From the NCBI RefSeq assembly GCF_000521785.1, contig NZ_JALZ01000008.1, forward strand, positions 1-64,000: a stretch of DNA of 64,000 nucleotides, read 5' to 3'. Position numbers and translations under genes: made by a program. The notes below the pieces were generated by a model that was given only the letters and a program-made list of their open reading frames with translations, did no database searches and was not told where the DNA came from. The DNA is from Roseivivax halodurans JCM 10272. Lineage in GTDB: Bacteria; Pseudomonadota; Alphaproteobacteria; Rhodobacterales; Rhodobacteraceae. The first letter of the stretch is position 1, and the number at the start of each line of letters is the position of its first letter. Shown here in pieces: positions 20,940 through 29,374 of this stretch.

Positions 20940-22285
20940 TCAACTATCACCCATCAGTTGTATGGCCAGCTTTTGTTGTCTCAAAATGATTGAATTCAGA
21001 TCCACGGACGTGAGTTTGCCGTCCCTGACGATCTGCCGTCCCTCGACGATCAGATGCCGAACGCGCGAGGGGCCCCCGCCAGCAGGAACGCGGCCGGATC
21101 CCAGCTTCCGGCGCTCTCGATGCCGGAGATGTCCCAGAGCGCAATGTCGGCGCGGTAGCCGGGCTCGACGCGTCCCGTATCGTCCCGGCCGAGGACCTCC
21201 GCCCCGCCGCGGGTCGCGATGAAGAGCGCCTCGCGCGCACTCATGGCATCCGCGCCCTGCGCCACCCGCTGGAGCAGCATCGCGGTGCGCGCCTCGCCGG
21301 CGACATTGCCGCTGTCGTTCGAGGCCGAGCCGTCGACCCCCAGCCCCACCGGCACGCCCGCATCGCGCATCGCGCGCACCGGTGCGATGCCGGACCCAAG
21401 TCGACAGTTCGAGCAGGGGCAATGCGCAACACCGGTCCGCGTGCGCGCGAAAAGGTCGATTTCGTCGCGCTGCAGCTTCACGCAATGGGCGTGCCAGACA
21501 TCCGGACCGGTCCAGCCGAGCTCCTCGGCATATTGTCCGGGCCGGCATCCGAAGGTCTCGAGCGAATAGCTGACGTCCTCGTCATTCTCCGCAAGATGCG
21601 TGTGCAACATCACGCCCTTGTCACGCGCGAGGAGCGCTGCGTCCCGCATCAGCTCCCGGCTGACGGAGAAGGGCGAGCACGGCGCGACCCCGATCCGGAC
21701 CATCGCGCCCGGCAGAGGATCGTGGAACGCGTCGATCACCCGGATGCAATCGCTCAAGATGACGTCCTCGCTCTCGACGAGCGTGTCCGGAGGGAGCCCG
21801 CCGTCGCTCTCTCCGATCGACATCGCGCCCCGCGTCGCATGGAACCGCAGGCCGATCTCCCGCGCCGCCGCGATACTGTCGTCGAGACGCGATCCGTTCG
21901 GGAAGAGATAGCAATGGTCCGACGTGAGGCTGCACCCCGAAAGCGCGAGCTCGGCGAGCCCGGTCAACGCGGAGACATACATCTCTTCCGGACCGAAACG
22001 GGCCCAGATCGGATAGAGCGTCTTCAGCCAGCCGAACAGGAGCGCGTCCTGCGCGGCCGGCACGGCTCGGGTCAGGCTCTGGTAGAGATGGTGATGGGTG
22101 TTCACGAAGCCCGGCGTCACCACGCAGGTCGACGCGTCGATCACCTCTGCCCCTGGCGCCTCGAGCCCCTGCCCGATCCCGGCGATGACGCCATCGCGGA
22201 TCAGGATGTCGGCACCCTCGGGCTCGCTGCCCGCATCGTCCATGGTGAGGATTGTTCGGGCGTTGCGAATGATGAGGTCGGTCAT
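20940..22285 (-). pseudogene. 8-oxoguanine deaminase-like amidohydrolase, frameshifted near its C-terminus
   Basis: Amidohydrolase of the 8-oxoguanine deaminase/hydroxyatrazine hydrolase group. Motifs: TPGFVNTHHHLYQS (metal site), MLHTHLAEND, WHAHCVKL, HCPCSNCRLGSG and GVDGSASNDSGN. The main frame ends prematurely at 21050 after residue 411 (LLAGAPRAFGI, stop). From about 21066 another frame continues the family C-terminus (SRVRHLIVEGRQIVRDG...) to a stop at 20940. The shift lies in a G/C run at 21069-21077. An intact product would be about 450 residues, normal for the family. Either a real mutation or a sequencing error. Confidence 0.82.
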
Positions 22286-22389
22286 GTCCCCTCCGCTATC
22301 GCCCTTTCGGAATGAGGATACCGCGGGCGACAGAAAGGGGAAGGACTCGTCCGGGGCCGCTCACGGGATAGCGGAGCGCCCCGCGCCTG

Positions 22390-23193
22390 TCAGCCCTTCA
22401 GGCGCTCAAGAGCGGCGGCATGCAGCTCGGGCGTCGCCGCCGCGACCGCGCGACCGCCGTGAAGGACCGGACCGCCCTCCCAATCGGTCACGACCCCGCC
22501 CGCGGCCTCGATCACGCCGATCGGCGCCTGGATGTCGTAGGCATGCAAGCCCGCTTCGATCACGAGATCGATCTGACCGGCCGCAAGCAGCGCATAGGCA
22601 TAGCAGTCGAGGCCATACCGCACCAGCCGGACGCCATGTGCCACGCGGGTGAACGCGGCCCGGTCCTCGGTTGTGCCGACTTCTGGAAAGGTGGTCATGA
22701 GCGTTGCCAGCCCAAGCGAGGTTGTCTTCCTTGTCCGGAGCGCTCCGCCGCCATGCGGACCGGTCCACTCCGCGCATCCGAGACCACCGAGAAACCTCTC
22801 GCCGATATAGGGCTGGTCGATCACGCCCAGATGCACGTTGCGCGCATCCGAAAGCGCGATCAGAACACCCCATGTGGGCGCGCCAGCCATGAAGCCGCGC
22901 GTGCCGTCGATCGGATCGAGCACCCAGGTCAGCCCGGACGTGCCGGGAGTCGCGTCCTGTTCCTCGCCGAGAATTGCGTCCTGCGGCCTGCGCGCGGCCA
23001 GAACCTCGCGCATCGCCGCCTCGGCTGCGCGATCGGCATCGGTGACCGGATCGAACCCGGAGGGTTCCTTGTTGTCGATGGCGAGGGCTGCGGTGCGAAA
23101 ATGCGGAAGCACGGCCGCACGCGCTGCGTCGGCGAGCGCGTGGGCCGTGGTCACGATGTCGTCGCGTTGGGTCGTAGAGAATGTAGCCGCCAT
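22390..23193 (-). CDS. hisN: Inositol-monophosphatase-family phosphatase, probably histidinol-phosphatase
   Basis: 267-residue Mg2+-dependent phosphatase. The fold's metal-binding motifs are present: DPVTDADRAAE, LGEEQD and WVLDPIDGTRGFMAGAPTWG. Near the C-terminus, AYDIQAPIGVIEAAGG replaces the usual WD-x-A motif. Closest in style to HisN-type histidinol-phosphatases, which dephosphorylate histidinol phosphate in histidine synthesis; inositol or sugar phosphates are alternatives. The ATG at 23193 (MAATFS) is chosen over an open frame to 23247. Confidence 0.85.
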   Translation of the reverse strand: MAATFSTTQRDDIVTTAHALADAARAAVLPHFRTAALAIDNKEPSGFDPVTDADRAAEAAMREVLAARRPQDAILGEEQDATPGTSGLTWVLDPIDGTRGFMAGAPTWGVLIALSDARNVHLGVIDQPYIGERFLGGLGCAEWTGPHGGGALRTRKTTSLGLATLMTTFPEVGTTEDRAAFTRVAHGVRLVRYGLDCYAYALLAAGQIDLVIEAGLHAYDIQAPIGVIEAAGGVVTDWEGGPVLHGGRAVAAATPELHAAALERLKG

Positions 23194-23271
23194 GCCGCCT
23201 CCGTCCGTATCCGCCACTCGGCTAGACCTGACGGGGCCCCGGGGCAAGTCAGCCCCGGGTCAATCCTTCTT

Positions 23272-23634
23272 TCAAGCGACGTCCGACAGGACCCGCGCCA
23301 GCTCGAACAGGCGGCGGCGCTGATGTTCGGGAATCGAGTAATATGACCGAACCAGGTCGAGCGCTTCCTTGTCACCGAGGATGTCGGAGGGTACCGCCTC
23401 CTTGGGACGCGCCTCGGTTTCGAGGCCCTCGAAGAAGAAGCTCACCGCGACGTCAAGTGCGTCGGCAATGTCCCAAAGTCGGGATGCGCTGACACGGTTT
23501 GCGCCGGTTTCGTATTTCTGGATCTGTTGAAATTTGATTCCAACTTTCTCGGCCAGTTGCTGCTGCGTCATTCCGACGAGCCACCGCCGATGCCGGATAC
23601 GTTTTCCGACATGCACGTCAACAGGATGCGTCAT
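23272..23634 (-). CDS. XRE-family transcriptional regulator (PraR-like)
   Basis: 120-residue DNA-binding protein. The N-terminus PVDVHVGKRIRHRRWLVG leads into a Cro/CI helix-turn-helix (QQLAEKVGIKFQQIQKYETG, about 24-43) and the conserved NRVSASRLWDIADAL. This layout is shared by the PraR family of alphaproteobacteria, which affects biofilm and symbiosis or growth genes. The C-terminal half ends in an arginine-rich helix. The target genes are not known. Confidence 0.88.
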   Translation of the reverse strand: MTHPVDVHVGKRIRHRRWLVGMTQQQLAEKVGIKFQQIQKYETGANRVSASRLWDIADALDVAVSFFFEGLETEARPKEAVPSDILGDKEALDLVRSYYSIPEHQRRRLFELARVLSDVA

Positions 23635-23937
23635 TCAGATCTTTCCTTGCGCCACTTAAAACTGGTTCTCACAGCCTTGCCAGCGCTGAACATGCGCAAG
23701 CAAAACCAACTCTTCTACATGGCGTCGTGCACCCCTACGACGTGCCGTAAAGATACGAGAGAAATGACCACCGGGCAAGTACAACCCTCACGGCGGCAAC
23801 ACTCTAGAGTTGTCGGAGGCGTCGGGGGCGACAACAGGCGAGCGCTTACGCGCCAAAGGGGAACGTTGCCGCTCGCAAAGCCTTTGTCCGTATGAACAAA
23901 GTGCAGTTTGACGATAGCTACAACGGGGACAGCTTTC
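23635..23937. other. Intergenic region between praR-like gene and quinone oxidoreductase
   Basis: 303 AT-richer bases between divergent genes. No credible gene is seen. An inverted repeat, CTTTGT (23882-23887) and ACAAAG (23896-23901), lies about 40 bases ahead of the oxidoreductase start and is a candidate operator or promoter element. The rest shows no clear structure. Confidence 0.45.
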
Positions 23938-24918
23938 ATGGAAAATTCGATCGCTCGCGCGCTGCGTGTCACCTCCCACAGCGCTGCTCCCGTCCTGAGT
24001 GACGTTGCGTTACCAGACCCCGCCGAGGGCGAGATCCGGGTCAGAATCGAAGCCTGCGGTCTCAATTTCGCGGACTTGTTGATGGTGAAAGGCAGTTACC
24101 AGGATACCCCAGAACTGCCGTTCACCCTCGGAATGGAGGTTGCGGGTGTCGTCGAATCCTGTGGTCCCGGCGCGGACCGGTTCGCGCCGGGGACGCGGGT
24201 TGCGGTCTACGGCGGTCGCGGCGGCCTGGCCGAAGCGGGCAATTTCGACGCGTCGCGGGCCGTGGCCCTGCCTGACGACATGGATGCGGTCGATGCCGCG
24301 GCATTCCAGATCGCCTATGGGACCAGTCACGTCGCGCTCGACCACCGTGCTCGCTTGAAGGAGGGCGAGACCCTTCTCGTGCTCGGCGCCTCGGGCGGCG
24401 TCGGCCTCACTGCGGTCGAGATCGGCGCGCAGATGGGCGCGACCGTGATCGCCTGCGCGCGCGGCCCCGAAAAGCTCGAGATCGCGAAGGTCGCCGGGGC
24501 CCATCACCTCATCGATGCCGGCACCGCCGACATCCGGGCCGAGGTCAAGGCGCTCGGCGGCGCGGATGTCGTCTACGACCCGGTCGGAGGAGAGCAGTTC
24601 GAAGCCGCGTTCCGGGCCTGCAATCCCGAGGCACGGATCCTCACGATCGGTTTCGCCAGCGGTGACGTGCCCCGGATCAAGGCGAACCACCTCCTCGTGA
24701 AGAACATCTCGGTAATCGGTCTCTACTGGGGCGGCTATCTGTCGTTCAGACCCGAGGTCGTGACCGAGAGCCTCACCACCCTGCTCGATTGGTACGAGGC
24801 CGGCCGAATTAAGCCACATGTAAGCCACGTGCTTCCGCTAGACCGCGCCGCTGAGGGGCTTGAGCTGCTGCGCACGCGGCAGGCCACCGGCAAGGTCGTC
24901 ATCCGGATCGCGGACTAG
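23938..24918 (+). CDS. NADPH:quinone oxidoreductase family protein (zinc-independent MDR)
   Basis: 326-residue medium-chain dehydrogenase/reductase. The N-terminal GroES-like domain carries CGLNFADLLMVKGSY and LGMEVAGVV. The NADPH-binding segment is LVLGASGGVGLTAVEIG (about 145-160). It lacks the structural zinc cysteines, as in the quinone oxidoreductase group. Substrate unknown. ATG at 23938 is preferred to a TTG ten codons upstream. The LysR gene is convergent, ending 3 bases beyond its stop. Confidence 0.9.
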   Translation: MENSIARALRVTSHSAAPVLSDVALPDPAEGEIRVRIEACGLNFADLLMVKGSYQDTPELPFTLGMEVAGVVESCGPGADRFAPGTRVAVYGGRGGLAEAGNFDASRAVALPDDMDAVDAAAFQIAYGTSHVALDHRARLKEGETLLVLGASGGVGLTAVEIGAQMGATVIACARGPEKLEIAKVAGAHHLIDAGTADIRAEVKALGGADVVYDPVGGEQFEAAFRACNPEARILTIGFASGDVPRIKANHLLVKNISVIGLYWGGYLSFRPEVVTESLTTLLDWYEAGRIKPHVSHVLPLDRAAEGLELLRTRQATGKVVIRIAD

Positions 24919-24921
24919 GCG

Positions 24922-25782
24922 TCATGCGGCGCGGGCAGGCCGCAAAGCGCTGAACCCCTGGCGCACCATCTCGGCGAGACCGTCCGCCGGAGCGCCGCGG
25001 GCCTGACCACGGTGAAGATTGATCTTGAACGTCCCGAGGTCGGGAAGCGCATCGCCCACATCGATCGGCGCAAGTTGCGGCGCGCCATGTCCCTCGAGGA
25101 AGGCCACGACACCCAGGTCCGCTGCGACCGTGGCATGGCTCGAATGATCGCTGTCGGTATCGATGACCTGCGTCCACGGGATGCCCGCGGCGTCAAGCCG
25201 GCGCAGCACCGCGGGCCGGAACGCACATCTGAGCGACAGGGCGAACGGCAGCGGCCGCTGCTTCCACGCGGTCCCCCCGGGCGCGCCGTGCCAGAGAAGC
25301 GGCGCTTCGAGCAATGTCTCGCCACTCGACCCCTCCTCGGTCGTCAGCGCAAGATCGAGCTCGCCGGCTGTCAGTTTCTCGAGAAGGTCGAAGGTGCGCG
25401 CGGTGACGAGCTGCACCCGCATGCGCGGATAGGCGGCATGGAACCGCTGCAGCACCTTGGGCACGACCGGATAGAGGATGTCCTCGGGCACCCCGAGAAC
25501 CAGTTCCCCCTCGAAACCCTCGGCGGTGAGGCGGGCGTAGATCTCGTCGTTCAGCGCGACCATGCGGCGCGCGTAATGGAGAAGCTGTTCGCCCGCGGGC
25601 GTGAGTGCGACAGTCCGTCCGGACCGCTCGAGCAGGTGCAGCCCGAGCATCTCCTCGAGGCGCTTCAGCTGCATCGAGACCGCCGATTGCGTGAGGTTCA
25701 GCATGCGGGCGGCCCGCGTGACGCCGCCGGTCTCGGCGACGGCTGCGAAAGAGCGCAGAGTTGTCAGGTCCAGGTTCCGCAT
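24922..25782 (-). CDS. LysR-family transcriptional regulator
   Basis: 286-residue regulator. The N-terminal winged helix-turn-helix has the standard AETGGVTRAARMLNLTQSAV and QLKRLEEMLG. The C-terminal ligand domain begins near residue 90 (ELVLGVPEDILYPV). Effector unknown. It is divergent from a DUF1127 gene, and the spacer contains repeated CGAAT-type elements where it may act. A GTG three codons upstream is an alternative start. Confidence 0.92.
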   Translation of the reverse strand: MRNLDLTTLRSFAAVAETGGVTRAARMLNLTQSAVSMQLKRLEEMLGLHLLERSGRTVALTPAGEQLLHYARRMVALNDEIYARLTAEGFEGELVLGVPEDILYPVVPKVLQRFHAAYPRMRVQLVTARTFDLLEKLTAGELDLALTTEEGSSGETLLEAPLLWHGAPGGTAWKQRPLPFALSLRCAFRPAVLRRLDAAGIPWTQVIDTDSDHSSHATVAADLGVVAFLEGHGAPQLAPIDVGDALPDLGTFKINLHRGQARGAPADGLAEMVRQGFSALRPARAA

Positions 25783-25812
25783 GTCGATCACACCTAGTGA
25801 TGGAAAGGTCCA

Positions 25813-25877
25813 CGAACATTCGTTTCACAATATGGGAATGATGGCAATAATCATCATCACGACGAATGGAACGAATG
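25813..25877. promoter_or_regulatory. Repeat elements between lysR-type gene and DUF1127 gene
   Basis: The spacer holds a CGAACATTCG palindrome (25813-25822) and a direct pair of CGAAT in 25863-25877. LysR proteins usually bind such dyads in front of divergent targets. The match to a specific LysR site is not proven. Confidence 0.35.
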
Positions 25878-25908
25878 CCTTTCATCACAGACAGTGACGG
25901 AGACCATC

Positions 25909-26118
25909 ATGAAACGCGATCTGGCCCTCGGAGCGGGCCGCCCTGCCCGCCGCTCTCTTCTGTCCCGGTTTCGGGCCTACACCGCGATGCGACGGCAGCG
26001 CACGGCGCTTGGCGACCTCGACGATCACGCACTTCGGGACATCGGGCTGAGCCGAGCGGAAGCCCGGCGGGAGGCACGGCGTCCATTCTGGGACGTGCCG
26101 GACCACTGGACCCGCTGA
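25909..26118 (+). CDS. Small DUF1127-domain protein
   Basis: 69-residue, Arg-rich protein. The DUF1127 core is LGDLDDHALRDIGLSRAEARREA, followed by PFWDVPDHW. Such short proteins in alphaproteobacteria are linked to phosphate, carbon and RNA metabolism and are often stress-regulated. The ATG at 25909 follows a GGAG about 6 bases away. Divergent from the LysR gene. Confidence 0.88.
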   Translation: MKRDLALGAGRPARRSLLSRFRAYTAMRRQRTALGDLDDHALRDIGLSRAEARREARRPFWDVPDHWTR

Positions 26119-26155
26119 ACACTTCGTTATTGATGCCGAACGCCGGGGTAACAAT

Positions 26156-26186
26156 CTTGAAAACCCGGGCGTACATCCCGATATTA
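26156..26186 (+). promoter_or_regulatory. Sigma-32 (RpoH)-type heat-shock promoter
   Basis: CTTGAAA (26156-26162) and CCCGATATTA (26177-26186) are separated by 14 bases. This matches the known heat-shock consensus CTTGAAA and CCCCATNT with a 13-15 base gap. It lies 60 bases before the BI-1 gene. Confidence 0.68.
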
Positions 26187-26246
26187 CGATGCAGAAGATC
26201 CCGGGCGGTGTCGTTCCGGGGCCAGGGGTTCAATTCGGAGGCATCA

Positions 26247-27029
26247 ATGGCAGACTACAACACGATCCGGACCGGTGCAGCGTCCGGCACGCGCACGGCC
26301 CAGATCGATTCGGGGCTGCGCGCCCACATGAACAAGGTCTACGGGACCATGTCGGTCGGGACGTTCATCACGTTCCTTGCCGCGTGGGCCATCTCGGGCC
26401 TCGCGACCACTGCCGATCCGTCGGCTGGTGTCGCGCAGATCAATAGTGACACCTACCTGACCGGCCTTGGCCAGGCACTCTACGCCTCGCCGCTGAAATG
26501 GCTCATCATGTTCGCGCCGCTGATCTTCGTGTTCGCGTTCTCCGCTGGCATCAACCGGATGTCGGCAGCGACTGCGCAGACCGTGTTCTACGTCTTTGCC
26601 GCGGTGATGGGCCTCTCGATCAGCTCGATCTTCCTCGTCTTCACGGGCTACTCGATCATCCAGGTCTTCCTCGTGACCTCGATCGCCTTCGCGGGCCTCT
26701 CGCTCTGGGGGTACACCACCAAGAAGGACATCTCTGCTTGGGGATCGTTCCTCATCATGGGTGTGATCGGCCTCATCGTGGCGTCGATCATCAACATCTT
26801 CCTCGGCTCGCCTGCGATCGCCTTCGCCGTGTCGGTGCTCGGGGTGCTGATCTTCGCAGGCCTCACCGCCTACGACACGCAGCAGATCAAGAACGAGTAC
26901 ATCGAGCATTCGCGCCACGGCGACAGCGAGTGGCTCGGAAAGTCGGCGATCATGGGCGCACTGCGTCTCTATCTCGACTTCATCAACATGTTCATGTTCC
27001 TGCTGCAGCTGCTCGGCAATCGCGAGTAA
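26247..27029 (+). CDS. Bax inhibitor-1/YccA family membrane protein
   Basis: 260-residue inner-membrane protein with seven hydrophobic segments (from about residue 34) and the family ending LRLYLDFINMFMFLLQLLG. The bacterial member YccA interacts with the FtsH protease; relatives act as pH-dependent calcium leak channels. ATG at 26247 follows GGAGG by six bases. The frame is open far upstream but covers the DUF1127 gene and the promoter. Its sigma-32-like promoter agrees with a membrane-stress role. Confidence 0.93.
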   Translation: MADYNTIRTGAASGTRTAQIDSGLRAHMNKVYGTMSVGTFITFLAAWAISGLATTADPSAGVAQINSDTYLTGLGQALYASPLKWLIMFAPLIFVFAFSAGINRMSAATAQTVFYVFAAVMGLSISSIFLVFTGYSIIQVFLVTSIAFAGLSLWGYTTKKDISAWGSFLIMGVIGLIVASIINIFLGSPAIAFAVSVLGVLIFAGLTAYDTQQIKNEYIEHSRHGDSEWLGKSAIMGALRLYLDFINMFMFLLQLLGNRE

Positions 27030-27057
27030 CGCGCGAGGCGACGATGGAAATGAACAG

Positions 27058-27083
27058 GGCCGGTCCTTCGGGGCCGGCCTTTC
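27058..27083 (+). terminator. Intrinsic terminator of the BI-1 gene
   Basis: A nine-pair GC stem (27058-27066 with 27071-27079, one G-T pair) closes a TTCG tetraloop and is followed by TTTCTC. It lies 28 bases past the stop and 12 bases before the convergent GNAT gene ends. Confidence 0.8.
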
Positions 27084-27094
27084 TCATGTGGGGT

Positions 27095-27607
27095 TCAGAG
27101 AATTCGCCGCATGAGCATCGCCGGAAAACCGATCCCGCGGGGAAGCTCGACCGTGATCGGACCGACCTCGGAGAATCCCAGGGCACGATAGAACGGCACC
27201 GCGGTGAGCGTCGACTGGCAGCGCATCTCGGCCATGCCCGCCCCCGCGGCGGCCATCATCACATGACCGAGCAGGGTCCGCCCGATCCCCTGCCGCGTGA
27301 GGCGGTGATCGGTCACGACGTGTCGGACATGGGCGACGCCCCTGCGGCCTTGGCGGCCCCCGCCGGGCCCGGCTTCGCTCCATCCCCCCGCGCCGACGAC
27401 CTCGCCGTTTCGTTCGGCGAGATAGAACGTACCTGACGCAAGCAGCGCCGGCTGGGCACGTGAGATGATCGGGATCGAGGTCACCAGGACCGAGGGCGGG
27501 TAATCCCCGCGCAAGAGCCGCGGATACGAGCGCTGGAAGAGCGCATCGACCTCTGCAAGGTCGTCCGGCGTTGCCGCCCGGATGCTGAGGGCGTCGATCA
27601 GGTCCAT
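27095..27607 (-). CDS. GNAT-family N-acetyltransferase
   Basis: 170-residue acetyltransferase fold. The acetyl-CoA loop is RHVVTDHRLTRQGIGRTLL (about 95-113), followed by a VPFYRALGFSEVG motif. The substrate is unknown. The ATG at 27607 (MDLIDAL) is preferred over a longer frame. Stands alone on the minus strand, convergent with the BI-1 gene. Confidence 0.88.
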   Translation of the reverse strand: MDLIDALSIRAATPDDLAEVDALFQRSYPRLLRGDYPPSVLVTSIPIISRAQPALLASGTFYLAERNGEVVGAGGWSEAGPGGGRQGRRGVAHVRHVVTDHRLTRQGIGRTLLGHVMMAAAGAGMAEMRCQSTLTAVPFYRALGFSEVGPITVELPRGIGFPAMLMRRIL

Positions 27608-27679
27608 TCTCGGCCTCCTGATCGCAAGGTAGCGCGTGCATAAGAGCGCCGCCACATTCCATACGCCCCCGAAACGAGA

Positions 27680-27713
27680 AACCGCCGCGTCCTGCGGTCC
27701 GGACGCGGCGGTT
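27680..27713 (-). terminator. Hairpin downstream of rpmG
   Basis: A 13-pair perfect stem (27680-27692 with 27701-27713) closes an eight-base loop, 33 bases past the rpmG stop. The following T-run is short (TTTCTC), so termination is likely but not strong by sequence alone. Confidence 0.68.
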
Positions 27714-27745
27714 CTCTGTCCCTCGAAGTACGAGGTGCGAAAGGC

Positions 27746-27913
27746 TTACTTGATCTTGCCTTCCTTGTATTCGACGTGCTTCCGCGCGACCGGATCGAAT
27801 TTCCGGATGGTCATCTTCTCGGTCATCGTGCGCGCGTTCTTCTTGGTCACGTAGAAGTGGCCGGTGCCTGCGGTCGAGTTCAGGCGGATTTTGATCGTGG
27901 TCGGCTTCGCCAT
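27746..27913 (-). CDS. rpmG: 50S ribosomal protein L33
   Basis: 55-residue ribosomal protein of the large subunit (starts [18 protein letters not shown], then [14 protein letters not shown] and [17 protein letters not shown]). It is the cysteine-free type of L33 without a zinc site. ATG at 27913 is preceded by GGAG. It has its own promoter region and hairpin. Confidence 0.97.
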   Translation of the reverse strand: MAKPTTIKIRLNSTAGTGHFYVTKKNARTMTEKMTIRKFDPVARKHVEYKEGKIK

Positions 27914-28082
27914 CGTGTCGTCTCCTTCGGGCGGGCGCAGGTCGGGCGGCACCCGTGAAATCTCTCGAAGCCCGCCTTTTATCCATGAAAGCGCGCGAGT
28001 CAACCTCCCCGCCCCGGGAATTTCCGACCGGCCGCCTGTGGTCCCGGCGCCCCGGCGGCGCAGGCCGAGGGGACGGGAAAGC

Positions 28083-28472
28083 TAGCGCGGAGGGCCTGTA
28101 AGCCGGATTCTGTCTGCGTCCTCCGAAAAGGACGGAGATGACCATTCCTCTTGGCCGCCGGTTGCCCGGCGGCTCGAGCTGCCAACCCGGATCTCTCGGG
28201 CTGAAGCGGCCCTGCGGGTTGCCCCGCGCGAGATCCCTATGCGGCATTGCTCCCGGTGGGGCTTGCCATGCGGGCGCCGTTGCCGGCCCCCCGGTGGGCT
28301 CTTACCCCACCGTTTCACCCTGACCCCGGGACGGGCCCGGGGCGGTCTCATCTCTGTGGCGCTTTCCGTCAGGTTGCCCTGCCCGGGCGTTACCCGGCAC
28401 CGTTGCTTCAGGGAGTCCGGACTTTCCTCGAGCGGCTTGACGCCGCCCGCGGCCATCCGGCCCTCCGCGCAT
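28083..28472 (-). ncRNA. rnpB: RNase P RNA, bacterial type A
   Basis: Catalytic RNA that trims the 5' end of tRNA precursors. The conserved block GAGGAAAGTCCGGACT lies at about 28415-28430 on the minus strand. Also present are ACAGAGATGAGACCGCC, GGTGAAAC followed by a stem with GTAAGAG, and the 3' GGCTTACAG. The ends pair: GCGCGGAGGGCC at the 5' end complements GGCCCTCCGCGC at 28085-28096, giving a 12-pair P1. Length about 390 bases is normal. Exact ends are estimated from P1. Confidence 0.95.
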
Positions 28473-28497
28473 CGCGGCACATAAGCGGATGCCGCGA

Positions 28498-29208
28498 TCA
28501 GCGCAAGGAGAGCGGGGCGTTGAGCCAGTCTGTCAGCGCATCCGTCACCGCATCGGGCGCCTCGAGGCTCGGCAGATGTCCGGCCTCCTCAATCACCGAC
28601 AGATCCGCCTGCGCGATGAGGTCGGAGAGGAAGGCGTGCCGCTTCACCGGCAGGATCGTGTCGTGCTCCCCGCAGAGCACCAGCACCGGCACCTTGCACT
28701 TGCGCAGAACGCCTTGCTGGTCCCGGCGCCTCTGCAGCGCCCGCGCCTGACGAACATAGGCCTCCGGCCCGAGATCCCGCGCCATCTGTTTCAGGAGCTT
28801 GAGATGCACCGCCCGCTCCGGAACCTGGGCAAGAGCGCTGGCCGGCACCTCCTCGGCGATCGCCTCGTCGAGCCGGCCCGCCTTCGCCGCAACGATCCGC
28901 GGCTCCCGCGCCGTCGCCTCGCCCGCCGTATCCGCCAGAGGCGTGGTCGAGATCAGCGCCACCCGCAGCACCCGGTCCGGCGCGCGGCGCAGGATCTCCA
29001 TGGCGATCATTCCGCCGAGCCCGTGCCCCGCGAGCGCGAATTTTGCTGGAAGATGCGGCAGCGCGGTCGAAGCCATCTCCTCGATCCTCTCGCCGACGCT
29101 CGAGGGCATCACCGTCACCGGCGTCCAGCGCGACAGCGCCTCCACCTGCGCCGAAAAGAGCCGCGCATCGCATCCCAGCCCGGGGATCATCACCAGCGGT
29201 TCGCTCAT
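28498..29208 (-). CDS. Alpha/beta-hydrolase-fold protein lacking the nucleophile serine
   Basis: 236-residue alpha/beta-hydrolase. The oxyanion-loop start MIPGLGCDARLF and the C-terminal GEHDTILPVKRH (Asp) and EEAGHLPSLEAP (His) are intact. At the nucleophile elbow the sequence is AGHGLGGM, so position 63 is Gly where G-H-S-x-G is usual. Without Ser, Asp or Cys there, ordinary hydrolysis is unlikely unless this subfamily uses another chemistry. It ends 26 bases from the RNase P RNA gene. Substrate unknown. Confidence 0.85.
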   Translation of the reverse strand: MSEPLVMIPGLGCDARLFSAQVEALSRWTPVTVMPSSVGERIEEMASTALPHLPAKFALAGHGLGGMIAMEILRRAPDRVLRVALISTTPLADTAGEATAREPRIVAAKAGRLDEAIAEEVPASALAQVPERAVHLKLLKQMARDLGPEAYVRQARALQRRRDQQGVLRKCKVPVLVLCGEHDTILPVKRHAFLSDLIAQADLSVIEEAGHLPSLEAPDAVTDALTDWLNAPLSLR

Positions 29209-29374
29209 CTTCCGCCCGCCTCGGCCCGTTTCGTCATCAAATCTTTGTCCCGCTCGCCCCGCCCGCTCCGTTCCGGGCCATCACCGCAAAGCCTATCAGA
29301 GCGGCGTGCGAGGGAAAGGGCGCGCGGATCCTGCCCCCTTGCCGCCGCCCCGAACCCATGGTCAAGGACGGCTC

